In this document: positions 1 through 7,164 of the stretch, one piece after another
Position numbering within the stretch: position 1 is the stretch's first letter
Layout of the letters: each line of letters begins with the position of its first letter
The notes under the pieces: generated by a model
What the model saw: only the letters and a program-made list of their open reading frames with translations
Databases searched by the model: none
Told to the model about the DNA's origin: nothing
Assembly (NCBI GenBank): GCA_965658375.1
Contig: CBFHSD010000071.1
Span: 1-8,267, forward strand
DNA length: 8,267 bases
Direction: 5' to 3'
From: CBFHSD01 sp965658375
Lineage (GTDB): Bacteria; Bacteroidota; Bacteroidia; Flavobacteriales_G; Salibacteraceae
Position numbers and translations under genes: made by a program

Positions 1-3000
1 CTTTTACAGTTGATGGAGTTTGACTGACCCTATCTTCTTGGTCATTTGGATTTTGTTGGCCTTCCGATTCTGTTCCAGAATCAGATTCTTGACCACCATT
101 CACATCAGAGCTACCGTTTGTAGTTGGATCTTGATCTCCACCATCGGCTATGGCTTCTCCCGTGTTCCCTTCTAGATAAGTTACATAGGCCATAACTAAA
201 ACACGCTCATCAGGGTCTGGCATGTCAGCAACTGCTTGACGTGCCTTGTTGTAATCAAGATTAGCTTGTCTTTCTATACGTTGAGCAGCTTTTCTATCGG
301 CAGCTGCATCACTTATCAATTGATCTCCTTTACTGCGTAACTCTTCAATGCTTTGCTCTGCCTTTCTTTGCTCACCTGCATTCAGGTTGGCCATATTGTC
401 TTCAAGTGCATCTGCCTCTTGCAGTTGATTGCTTCCTTCAGTTTCTTTATCACTCGCTGAAGCATACAACTCTTGCACTTGAATCATACGCATATCGTAA
501 TCTTCCTTTGCATCTCTAATCGCAATGGCTTCGGGCATAGATTGAACCTCTCTGATTTTGTTCTCTGGCAGTTCGTTTTCAACTGGTAACGGAAGTATTT
601 CTCTACTCAATGGCGATTTCTCCAACACCACATCTTGCTCAATACGAAGAAGATCAGCAAGAATTTTCTCTTCTCTGCGCTTCTCCTCTTGCTTCTCTGC
701 TAACAAGATTTCTTTTGCTGCTAGCTCTTCCAGCATCGGCTTCCTTTTCTTTTTCTTCTTTTCGTTGGAAATATCCTCTTTTAAGATGCCTATTTCTTGT
801 TTGAGGTTTTCGATTTCATCATTCAACGTTTGAACATCGCGTTCTTGTTGAATTGATACAAGTGGTGCTTCAGGATTTTGAACCGCTTGGGTTTCGGTTT
901 GAACAAGCAATTCTGCCTGGCGTTCCAAATACTCTGTTTCCTTTTTCTCTTTAGCCAATTGCACTTTCAATACATCAATATCAGCTTGAATAGCTTGGCG
1001 TTCTTTCTTTTTATCAGCTTCTATTAACGCTTGGTTCAAATTCGTTAACTCTCTTTCTGTTGCAGCTTGCTTTTCTTTAGCCGGAGTAACTTTGGCCAAA
1101 ACCGCTTGAGTTTCTGCAGTATATTCTATTGGAGTGCTTTCTTGATTATTAACAGTACCTGCGTTTTCTTTTATGCCAGTTTCTGTTCCTGTCTCAGTTG
1201 CACCTTCTGCTCCATCGGCATCAGCAAAAGCGGTAGTATAGGTGTTCAACGCTTCTGTTTGCTCGCTTAAGCTTGACTCGAGTTCTTTTTCTTTGGCTTT
1301 GAGCGCCTCCAAAGTTTCTTGATCTTCCTCTTGTTCTGACTCATGCATTTGGTAGCTCACAACCATTTGCTCTTTTTCAATGGCTTCAATCCACTCATCT
1401 GTTAAGCCTGCTAAAGCTCTGTTCCTCTCAAGAGGGTTCTCTAAGACTTCGAGCTCTTTCTTCTTCATCTCAAAAGATGAAGTATACACTGAACGACCTG
1501 TGGCTAAAGGCGCAGCTTGGATTTCTTCGGAATCATAGTTTCCGAAATCGAATTCATCTAATTCGCCAGCTGTATTTTGTGCTAAGCTTTGATCGCTTGT
1601 TCCTCCTTCTTTCAAGGCAATTACCTCATCAATTGCAAGCAATTCAGCTTGTAAGTCAATGTACTCTTCATCTCCTGCTTCAAACACCAATAAAGTTTGT
1701 TCTACATTGGCTTTATTACTCTGTAAATCTTGAATGTACAGTTGATCAATCTCCGCCACCTTTTCAGCTTGGAATAGCTCATCATCCAAAGCAGCAGCAT
1801 CTCTATAATTCGGATCGTATTTCTGTTCTAGAGATTGTATAGAAGTGAAAACGAGGTACTTTTCATCTACCGTATATGGGTTCTCTTTAGGAGCTTCTAA
1901 GCTCGCCAGCTGATTGTTCGCATCAGCTATTGCTTGCCTTTTAGCATTGGCTTTTACTTTGAGAGTGGCTAACTTTTGATTCAAAGCACCCTCTGGATAA
2001 GCTGCCTCATTGTTAGCCATTTCTGATTCAACACGATCTATTTCTTGTTGGATAGAAGTTGACCATTCGCTGTTGATTTTTAAAGCCTCTTCGGTACGGA
2101 GATATTCATTTTCAATTGCATTTGCTTCTTCCAGTCTATTCTCATAAGTGGCTGTATAAGAAGAACCATCAATGTCAACTAAACGAGGTTTTGCTTGGGT
2201 AGAACCCGCATCACCTGGAATCTCGGAGTTACCTGAATCTTCCGTATCTCTTTTTGTCCCAGAACCTTCTCCGCTTTCTTCATTTTGTTCATCAGAACTT
2301 GAAATTGCAGTGCCTCCGGCAAGTGCTAATTCTAGTCCATCTAAGAGATCCTCTTCAGTCCAATCGTTTAACGCTAAATAACTTTCTACTTCTTCTTCAT
2401 TGGATTCTAGAGATGTTCTAAAGGCAGCTACTTCAGGATCAGTGTAGGCTAAACCTTGATCCATACTTTCCATTTCTGCCGCGATTTCATCTGCAAAACG
2501 GTACTGTGTTTCAAATATGTTATAATCTTCCCTGCTTTTAGCTGCTTTATCTTCTAAAGATTCTCTTTTATACTTCGCTGCCTGCAACTCTTCACCCATT
2601 GACTCAGATTCAGCAATAAATGAAGCTTTCAGCTTTTTATCCTTCGTATTCTCAGCTTGGTTATTGTAGTAGTTAACATCTTCTTGAAGTAAGATTATCT
2701 CTTCTTCGTTTTTAGTGTACTTAGATTCAGCATCTATGGCTTCTTCGCGCTTCCCATTGACCGCTAAAGAATAATCTTTGACTCCTTGCTTCACTGAAGG
2801 AATCATGGTCTTGGAGCTTTTTTCAATCTCCCCAGACTCATTCGCCATGCTCTCACTCAACTCAGCTCCACCTTCTAACTCTTTCTTGATCTCCTCAGCT
2901 TTAGCAATGTTTTTCTCGGTATTACCAGCCAATTTATCCAGTGCCGTAAACAAACTAAATGCAGAACCCGCTTGACGTGTATGCAATGATGCTTCTTTTT

Positions 3001-4660
3001 GAAGCGTGTTCATCTCATCCAAAAGCGCTTGCTCGCTATCACTGATACCATCTGTAGTATCAATTTGTGTTTGGATCTGCTCAATGGCCATGAGATCTTG
3101 CTGAGCCAACTTATTTTTTTTTCCTGCCAGCGAGAAGGCTTTTTCAGCATTAAGCTGATGCTCGACTCCAATAGTTTCTAGTTTTTCAATTGATTGCTCT
3201 AAATCAGAAATGACTTGTTGTGCATTACGAGAGGGTCCCGTCTCTTCCGGAATCCCAAGGTCTGCTCTTTTCACCAATTGCTCAGCCAATAATTTTCTGT
3301 CGGTTTCGTCTGGTTGCTTTTCGAACAAATTGCGGATAATGAGGCGTTCTTGACCATTTTCTTCTACAATCTCGATCTCTTGTCTAAGCGTTACAATCTC
3401 TTTTACCGGTGGTATGTTCACTATTCCAGCATATACTTGAGAAGAACCATAAGGTTCTACAATAAACTGATACGAGGTATTCGCTTTTAAGCGCATCACG
3501 TAAGAACCATTGTCATTATTGGTTCCAAATGCACCAATTTCTTTATCGGTGTCCACCTCTTTGACAATGATTTTTGCCGAGTTGGTTTTTTGAGAAGCAA
3601 AATCTCCAGCAAGAACAGTAAAAGTTTCTGGTGTTGTTTGGGGTTCAATTTGATAGACAGTTACTTCTCCTAAATTGTTATTTCTACTGGAAGTGAAATA
3701 AGCCATTGCTGTGGTGTCATTCACCGCATACAAAAAGTCATCATCAGGAGTATTTATTGCCCAGTCTAGATTTCTTGGCTCTGTAAAGGAGAATGCTATT
3801 TGATTGAATGTAGAATGAAAAATATCATAGCCCCCCATGCTGGTGTGGCCTTTGGATGCAAAGTAAAAGTCTTTCCCATTGGTTTGAAGAAATGGAAAAG
3901 CATCGTCATAGACCGTATTGATGCTTTCAGGAAGTTTTGTTGGTGTGCCCAAAGAACCATCATTGGTAATGGGAACCATAAAAATATCAATCCCCGATTC
4001 TTTGTCTTCTCCGTAAGAAGAATAAAAAATCACATTATTGATCCCGTCACGGTACATGGTACCGTTATACTCTTCTCTTTCGTCAATCTTTGAACGCAAT
4101 TCTTGCGGCACAGGAAGAACTTTCCCTTTCACCTCATTCATGCGATAGGCCAAGTAAAAATCACCGTCAGATAAACGAGACTTGTTCAATACCTGAGGTT
4201 CAGTAACATTCTTGAGCAGCTCTAGACCGTTTTCGGCCATTCTTATCTGCAGCTTTACTTGGTAACGCTTGATTTCTTTGGACCTTCCAGATTCCATAAA
4301 TCTCCGGTAGTAAGTCGCAGCTTCTTTAAACCTGTAATTGTAATGGTAACCTTTCCCAAGAAAGAACAAGGCCTCTCCGTCAACATCAGGCTGTGTAACA
4401 GCATACTCTAGATATTTGAGAGGAAGACTTTTGTTCTTATCAACAAAGAGCATACATGCTCCTAGACGATAATTGTAAAAGGCATCTTTTGGGTAAAAAG
4501 TGGTGAGCTGGCTGTAATGTTCTTTGGCTTGCTTGTAATCGCCCAATTCAAACGCTTCAGCAGCTTTAAGCCTCAAGTCTTCTGTAGACTCTTCTGACTG
4601 CCCAAATGCAACTTGCGATAGGGTAAGAATGAGTAGACTTAAAAGTGTAACGCAGCGCAT
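1..4660 (-). CDS. Giant exported TPR / PD40-propeller / coiled-coil protein (partial, C-terminus beyond the left edge)
   Basis: The reading frame is open from ATG at 4660 to the window edge: 1553 codons, no stop, no frameshift. Residues 1-20 look like a signal peptide cut by signal peptidase I (hydrophobic LLSLLILTL, then AFG before Q21). Residues about 28-135 are TPR-like (ELGDYKQAKEHYSQL; NYRFKEAATYYRRF). About 195-335 is a PD40/WD40-like propeller with the Bacteroidota signature SKGHTSMGGYDIF at 269-281 and DDAFPF near 252. About 340-415 resembles a carboxypeptidase-regulatory-like beta domain. From about 420 onward the chain is helical, charged and rich in Glu, Ala, Lys and Gln, with acidic linkers near 784-830, 1018-1058, 1143-1179 and 1500-1553. 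The N-terminal order matches OmpA-family/PorE-like envelope proteins of Bacteroidota, but no OmpA domain is visible. A periplasmic or outer-membrane scaffold role is inferred, not shown. It starts 39 bases after plsY, whose TAA is the in-frame upstream stop, so only TTG codons could extend it. It is probably co-transcribed with plsY. Confidence 0.93.
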   Translation of the reverse strand, partial: MRCVTLLSLLILTLSQVAFGQSEESTEDLRLKAAEAFELGDYKQAKEHYSQLTTFYPKDAFYNYRLGACMLFVDKNKSLPLKYLEYAVTQPDVDGEALFFLGKGYHYNYRFKEAATYYRRFMESGRSKEIKRYQVKLQIRMAENGLELLKNVTEPQVLNKSRLSDGDFYLAYRMNEVKGKVLPVPQELRSKIDEREEYNGTMYRDGINNVIFYSSYGEDKESGIDIFMVPITNDGSLGTPTKLPESINTVYDDAFPFLQTNGKDFYFASKGHTSMGGYDIFHSTFNQIAFSFTEPRNLDWAINTPDDDFLYAVNDTTAMAYFTSSRNNNLGEVTVYQIEPQTTPETFTVLAGDFASQKTNSAKIIVKEVDTDKEIGAFGTNNDNGSYVMRLKANTSYQFIVEPYGSSQVYAGIVNIPPVKEIVTLRQEIEIVEENGQERLIIRNLFEKQPDETDRKLLAEQLVKRADLGIPEETGPSRNAQQVISDLEQSIEKLETIGVEHQLNAEKAFSLAGKKNKLAQQDLMAIEQIQTQIDTTDGISDSEQALLDEMNTLQKEASLHTRQAGSAFSLFTALDKLAGNTEKNIAKAEEIKKELEGGAELSESMANESGEIEKSSKTMIPSVKQGVKDYSLAVNGKREEAIDAESKYTKNEEEIILLQEDVNYYNNQAENTKDKKLKASFIAESESMGEELQAAKYKRESLEDKAAKSREDYNIFETQYRFADEIAAEMESMDQGLAYTDPEVAAFRTSLESNEEEVESYLALNDWTEEDLLDGLELALAGGTAISSSDEQNEESGEGSGTKRDTEDSGNSEIPGDAGSTQAKPRLVDIDGSSYTATYENRLEEANAIENEYLRTEEALKINSEWSTSIQQEIDRVESEMANNEAAYPEGALNQKLATLKVKANAKRQAIADANNQLASLEAPKENPYTVDEKYLVFTSIQSLEQKYDPNYRDAAALDDELFQAEKVAEIDQLYIQDLQSNKANVEQTLLVFEAGDEEYIDLQAELLAIDEVIALKEGGTSDQSLAQNTAGELDEFDFGNYDSEEIQAAPLATGRSVYTSSFEMKKKELEVLENPLERNRALAGLTDEWIEAIEKEQMVVSYQMHESEQEEDQETLEALKAKEKELESSLSEQTEALNTYTTAFADADGAEGATETGTETGIKENAGTVNNQESTPIEYTAETQAVLAKVTPAKEKQAATERELTNLNQALIEADKKKERQAIQADIDVLKVQLAKEKKETEYLERQAELLVQTETQAVQNPEAPLVSIQQERDVQTLNDEIENLKQEIGILKEDISNEKKKKKRKPMLEELAAKEILLAEKQEEKRREEKILADLLRIEQDVVLEKSPLSREILPLPVENELPENKIREVQSMPEAIAIRDAKEDYDMRMIQVQELYASASDKETEGSNQLQEADALEDNMANLNAGEQRKAEQSIEELRSKGDQLISDAAADRKAAQRIERQANLDYNKARQAVADMPDPDERVLVMAYVTYLEGNTGEAIADGGDQDPTTNGSSDVNGGQESDSGTESEGQQNPNDQEDRVSQTPSTVK
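760..2446 (-). repeat. Degenerate tandem coiled-coil units inside the giant protein
   Basis: Five segments of the coiled coil open with a Tyr-Thr pair, at residues 739, 835, 929, 1059 and 1180 (first bases 2446, 2158, 1876, 1486 and 1123). The spacing is 96, 94, 130 and 121 residues. The units at 835 and 1059 align without gaps for 32 residues. They share Y-T at 1-2, an aromatic at 5, E at 6, 11 and 16, N at 17, R at 21 and E-W at 31-32, so each Trp (866, 1090) is exactly 31 residues after its Tyr. The unit at 739 has its Trp at 767, 28 residues on. The units at 929 and 1180 match only loosely. The repeat is seen at protein level; no near-identical DNA repeat was noticed. The right-hand limit of the last unit is approximate. 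Confidence 0.55.
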
Positions 4661-4699
4661 CAATTTGCTCAATTTGTTTATTGGTTTAGGACAAAGCGA

Positions 4700-5320
4700 T
4701 TACTTCCTTTGGAAACTCATTCGGTTTTCTTCACCTTTAATGAGCCGCTTTACGTTATTCCTATGGGTAACAAACACAATAATAGTAATAAAGCATGCAT
4801 AAGACACCAATATGGTCGAATTGGTTTTAAACAAGAATATTAAGATAAATGGGTAGCACATTGCCGCAATTATACTAGCGAGCGATACGTAACGTGTGGA
4901 GATAAAAACGAGAAGAAAAACCAAGAGTAAAACTCCTGTTGGACCAGGCAATATCCCCAAGGTTACGCCAAGCAGAGTAGCAATACCTTTTCCGCCCTTA
5001 AACTGTGCAAATAAAGGTAGAATATGACCTATAACAGCCATGGTCCCTAGAAGGATCTGAAATAGCGTTTTGTCAACAAACACACTCAATTCTCCTCCAC
5101 TGAGACCCAGTAAACTGACCGCAAGGAACCCTTTGGAAACATCAATGAGTAAAACGATGATACCGGCTTTGGTACCCAAAACCCTGAATGTATTCGTAGC
5201 TCCAGCATTTCCAGACCCATGTTCTCGAACGTCTAGCTCATAAAAACGTTTCCCAATCCAAACAGCCGTTGGAAAGGAGCCTAGAAAATATGCGATGATC
5301 AATAAAATGAAATCTAACAT
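4700..5320 (-). CDS. plsY: Acyl-phosphate:glycerol-3-phosphate acyltransferase PlsY
   Basis: PlsY is an inner-membrane enzyme that transfers an acyl group from acyl-phosphate (made by PlsX) to the sn-1 position of glycerol-3-phosphate. The product is lysophosphatidic acid, the first committed step of bacterial phospholipid synthesis. The 206-residue length is normal for the family. Family motifs are intact: GSGNAGATNTFRVLG at 35-49, KG at 63-64, GHILPLF plus FKGGKGIAT at 98-115 (phosphate-binding glycine-rich loop), and THRNNVKRLIKGEENR at 185-200 near the C-terminus. Hydrophobic stretches at about 2-22, 52-73, 86-104, 112-138 and 145-183 fit the multi-pass fold. The ATG at 5320 puts the first helix directly at the N-terminus, as expected. 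It lies 160 bases after the two-helix membrane gene and 39 bases before the giant TPR/propeller gene. No plsX is visible here. The assignment is secure from the motifs. Confidence 0.97.
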   Translation of the reverse strand: MLDFILLIIAYFLGSFPTAVWIGKRFYELDVREHGSGNAGATNTFRVLGTKAGIIVLLIDVSKGFLAVSLLGLSGGELSVFVDKTLFQILLGTMAVIGHILPLFAQFKGGKGIATLLGVTLGILPGPTGVLLLVFLLVFISTRYVSLASIIAAMCYPFILIFLFKTNSTILVSYACFITIIVFVTHRNNVKRLIKGEENRMSFQRK

Positions 5321-5418
5321 AGTTCAAGTTTCGGATTGCAAAGAAAAGGAATGTTTAGCACTCTGATAAATCACCTTTTGCGGCATCTCATTTTTCTGTG
5401 CTTCTGAACTTTTATTTG

Positions 5419-5443
5419 AAAAGATAAGCCCTTGAAATGTCAA
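5419..5443 (-). promoter_or_regulatory. plsY: Weak candidate promoter upstream of plsY
   Basis: The 160-base gap before plsY reads, on the minus strand, TTGAC at 5443-5439 and TATCTTTT at 5426-5419. The second element matches TAnnTTTG except at its last base. The 14-base spacing after TTG is shorter than the usual 17-23. The gap is long enough for a promoter of its own, and nothing else is apparent in it, but the match is imperfect. Confidence 0.2.
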
Positions 5444-5480
5444 CAGAACAGGATAAAATTAAAAAGAGAGCATAGGATAC

Positions 5481-5777
5481 TCACTCATTCTCATCCAATT
5501 CTATCTTCTGAATTTTCTTTTTGTAGATTCTTTGATTTGAATACCAAACCACTGGACCGTAAAGGAATACGCCAGCCAATAACCAAACAAAAAGCTCTAA
5601 AAGCAAATAGCTATCAATTGCTAAACCAGCATCTTCTTCGAAAAAAAAGTTGATAACTCTTAAAGCAGCATAAGTAAAGACTGCCCAGAGAGAACCATTG
5701 ATTAGACTGAATTTAAACCAACCTTTTTCTTGATTTACCCTCCACCCCTCAACAAACTTTAAATCTTTATCACTCAT
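5481..5777 (-). CDS. Small two-helix membrane protein of unknown function
   Basis: This 98-residue protein has two clear hydrophobic segments, at about 20-45 (LINGSLWAVFTYAALRVINF) and 57-80 (LLLELFVWLLAGVFLYGPVV). A short acidic loop (EEDAGLAIDS) joins them. The N-terminal 18 residues are polar (EGWRVNQEKGW) and the C-terminal tail is charged, with basic RIYKKKIQK followed by acidic ELDENE. The basic tail suggests both ends face the cytoplasm. The topology resembles the small 2TM-type proteins common in Bacteroidota, but I cannot assign it to a named family and no catalytic motif is visible. It starts 51 bases after the NYN-domain gene on the same strand, so it may share that transcript. The biased composition, with clean helices and a polar start, supports a real gene; its function is unknown. 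Confidence 0.75.
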   Translation of the reverse strand: MSDKDLKFVEGWRVNQEKGWFKFSLINGSLWAVFTYAALRVINFFFEEDAGLAIDSYLLLELFVWLLAGVFLYGPVVWYSNQRIYKKKIQKIELDENE

Positions 5778-5828
5778 TTCACAAAATCAAAGATTCATTC
5801 ATATAGCATTCAGTGTGAATAGGAAAGC

Positions 5829-6575
5829 CTAAGCAATTCGCACATAGATTAATTTGTGTCTGCTCTTAGGTGCCTCACGCTGCTCAATCTCAAACTTGCC
5901 GGTAGATTTAATTAGTGGTGTAAGTTTTTCAAACCCAAAATTCCTAGAATCGAAATTCGGTTGTTTCTTTTGCATTAAACTACCTACATCACCTAGAAAT
6001 GCCCAACCATCGTCATCTGATAAGTCGCTGATAGAGCTTTTAATCAGCTTAATTTCTCTTGGCGTGATTGGATCTACTGTGTTATCGTTAGGTTCCCCAG
6101 AGTTGGATTTCTCTTTGCTCTGTTTTCTAAGAATTTCGATGTAAATAAACTTGTCGCAAGCAACAATAAATGGATTAGGGGTTTTCTTTTCTCCTAAACC
6201 AATTACTTGCATACCCGCTTCTCTTAATCGCGTGGCTAATTTCGTGAAATCGCTGTCGCTAGAGACCAAACAAAAGCCATCAACCTTGTTGCTGTAGAGA
6301 ATATCCATAGCATCAATTATCATGGCCGAGTCGGTTGCGTTCTTTCCTGAAGTGTAGGCGTATTGTTGAATGGGATTGATGGCGTTTTCTAAAAGCACAT
6401 TTTTCCATTTGTTCAATCCTGGACGGGTCCAGTCGCCATAAATTCTTTTAATGGTAGGGTTGCCATATTTAGCAATCTCCTCCATCATTTCTTTGACATA
6501 TGCTGACGGAATATTATCTCCATCGATAAGCACAGCCATGTTATTTTGCTGATTCATAGTGTGTACTATTGACAT
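5829..6575 (-). CDS. NYN-domain (LabA/DUF88-like) putative ribonuclease with C-terminal OST-HTH/LOTUS-like domain
   Basis: NYN domains are PIN-like, metal-dependent nuclease folds that usually act on RNA. OST-HTH/LOTUS domains bind RNA and are often joined to NYN domains. In this 248-residue protein the NYN part spans about 12-150. It opens with the hallmark AVLIDGDNIP (D18, D20, N21), continues with SGKNATDSAMIIDAMDIL (D82, D88), and has the acidic strand-end LVSSDSDF (D107, D109), so the expected metal-binding aspartates are all present. A polar linker (150-170, KQSKEKSNSGEPNDN) leads to a winged-helix-like region at about 171-247 (GWAFLGDVGSLMQKKQPNF; NFGFEKLTPLIKS). The start is uncertain: ATG codons also occur at residues 7 and 13, and the one at 7 leaves a more typical N-terminus. 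The gene starts 96 bases after the cold-shock gene on the same strand, which suggests a shared RNA-related role. The actual RNA substrate cannot be read from sequence. Confidence 0.93.
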   Translation of the reverse strand: MSIVHTMNQQNNMAVLIDGDNIPSAYVKEMMEEIAKYGNPTIKRIYGDWTRPGLNKWKNVLLENAINPIQQYAYTSGKNATDSAMIIDAMDILYSNKVDGFCLVSSDSDFTKLATRLREAGMQVIGLGEKKTPNPFIVACDKFIYIEILRKQSKEKSNSGEPNDNTVDPITPREIKLIKSSISDLSDDDGWAFLGDVGSLMQKKQPNFDSRNFGFEKLTPLIKSTGKFEIEQREAPKSRHKLIYVRIA

Positions 6576-6671
6576 TACTTGCCTGTTTACGAGACAAATA
6601 AAAAGGGATAAAATCTACATTTCGCCCTCATTCTTCCACACTTGAGCACTCAATGAAATTCGAAAAAGAAA

Positions 6672-7118
6672 TTACTTGTCCAGTTTAACTTTCACAGCAT
6701 TCAGGCCTTTCAGTCCTTTTGCCAATTCAAACGCTACTTTGTCGTTTTCTCCCACATCATCTATGAGTTCTGAAAAGTGTACAAAATATTTCTCGTTTGT
6801 TCCAGTTTCTCTGATAAATCCAAACCCTTTGTCATCGTTAAAGAAATCTACAATACCATGGTGAACAGGATCAATCTCCTCTTTTTCACGCTTTGGAACC
6901 GTAATGTCAATTTCTTCTGCTTTGATTTTTTTCTTGGTTGTTGGATCTGGCGGAGTATCGGTCATGTTACCAAACTCATCCACGTAAGCAATCATATCAT
7001 CACCAGATGCTTTCGGCTTTGATTTGCGCTCTTCTCGTTTTAACAGTTTGTCTTGACGTTTTTTTAAACGCTTTTTTTCTTTTTCTTTTTTGTTGAAGGT
7101 TTCTTGAGATCTACCCAT
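6672..7118 (-). CDS. Cold-shock-domain protein with basic N-terminal arm
   Basis: A CspA-type OB fold binds single-stranded RNA or DNA and typically melts RNA secondary structure. Here the cold-shock domain sits at the C-terminus, about 86-146 of 148 residues. RNP1 is KGFGFI (97-102) and RNP2 is YFVHFSEL (111-118), both with intact aromatic residues. The first 36 residues are extremely basic and helical (KKEKEKKRLKKRQDK), and a middle stretch reads AYVDEFGNMTDTPPDP (44-59). This long form, with an MGRSQETF start, is typical of Bacteroidota and about twice the length of E. coli CspA. I chose ATG at 7118 because that conserved start begins there. A longer frame reaches back only to a TTG at 7160, and its extra residues look like translated leader. 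A good -7 box lies at 7217-7210, which implies a leader of about 85 bases. The NYN-domain gene follows 96 bases downstream. Confidence 0.95.
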   Translation of the reverse strand: MGRSQETFNKKEKEKKRLKKRQDKLLKREERKSKPKASGDDMIAYVDEFGNMTDTPPDPTTKKKIKAEEIDITVPKREKEEIDPVHHGIVDFFNDDKGFGFIRETGTNEKYFVHFSELIDDVGENDKVAFELAKGLKGLNAVKVKLDK

Positions 7119-7139
7119 GTAGAATTGTACTGATTTAAT

Positions 7140-7164
7140 GCTTTGCTTCCCCCCGTGCAAAAGC
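7140..7164 (-). promoter_or_regulatory. Hairpin with a six-G loop in the cold-shock leader
   Basis: Read on the minus strand, GCTTTTGC (7164-7157) can pair with GCAAAGC (7146-7140). This gives seven base pairs with one bulged U and a loop of ACGGGGGGAA. The hairpin ends 21 bases before the ATG at 7118. The loop G-run can also pair with TCTCCCC at 7193-7187, near the predicted 5' end of the same leader, allowing an alternative or pseudoknotted fold. A regulatory role is inferred only from position and pairing. Confidence 0.35.

Noticed and set aside
741..763. Lys/Arg-rich AAG/AAA tract in the giant gene as a possible frameshift or nuclear-localisation-like signal
   Set aside because: The frame is open on both sides, the run is interrupted by G, and a basic patch is unremarkable in a charged coiled coil of an exported bacterial protein.
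558..3181. Several plus-strand open frames (558-833, 1067-1270, 1477-1842, 2172-2381, 2778-2975, 2999-3181)
   Set aside because: They are antisense to the giant minus-strand gene, whose frame is continuous. Their Ser/Phe/Leu-rich composition is what the reverse of Glu/Lys/Ala-rich coding sequence produces.
3796..4093. Overlapping open frames on both strands near the propeller region
   Set aside because: Both lie within the PD40 propeller coding region, which reads cleanly in the main frame with its family signature. The alternatives have no recognisable domain.
5641..5648. Run of eight A (T8 on the coding strand) inside the two-helix membrane gene as a possible frameshift
   Set aside because: The frame reads through it as Phe codons at the end of the first helix, with sensible sequence on both sides.
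5432..5653. Plus-strand open frame of 73 codons
   Set aside because: It overlaps the two-helix membrane gene antisense, and the predicted product has no domain or hydrophobic pattern.
6642..6653. Short palindrome TTGAG-CA-CTCAA between the cold-shock and NYN genes
   Set aside because: Five-base arms around a two-base centre are expected by chance in AT-rich spacers, and the flanks do not extend the symmetry.
7119..7160. N-terminal extension of the cold-shock protein from a TTG at 7160
   Set aside because: The codon at 7160-7158 is TTG, not ATG. The extra residues (HGGKQSIKSVQFY) do not resemble the family, and the region forms a leader hairpin. The ATG at 7118 gives the typical MGRSQETF start.
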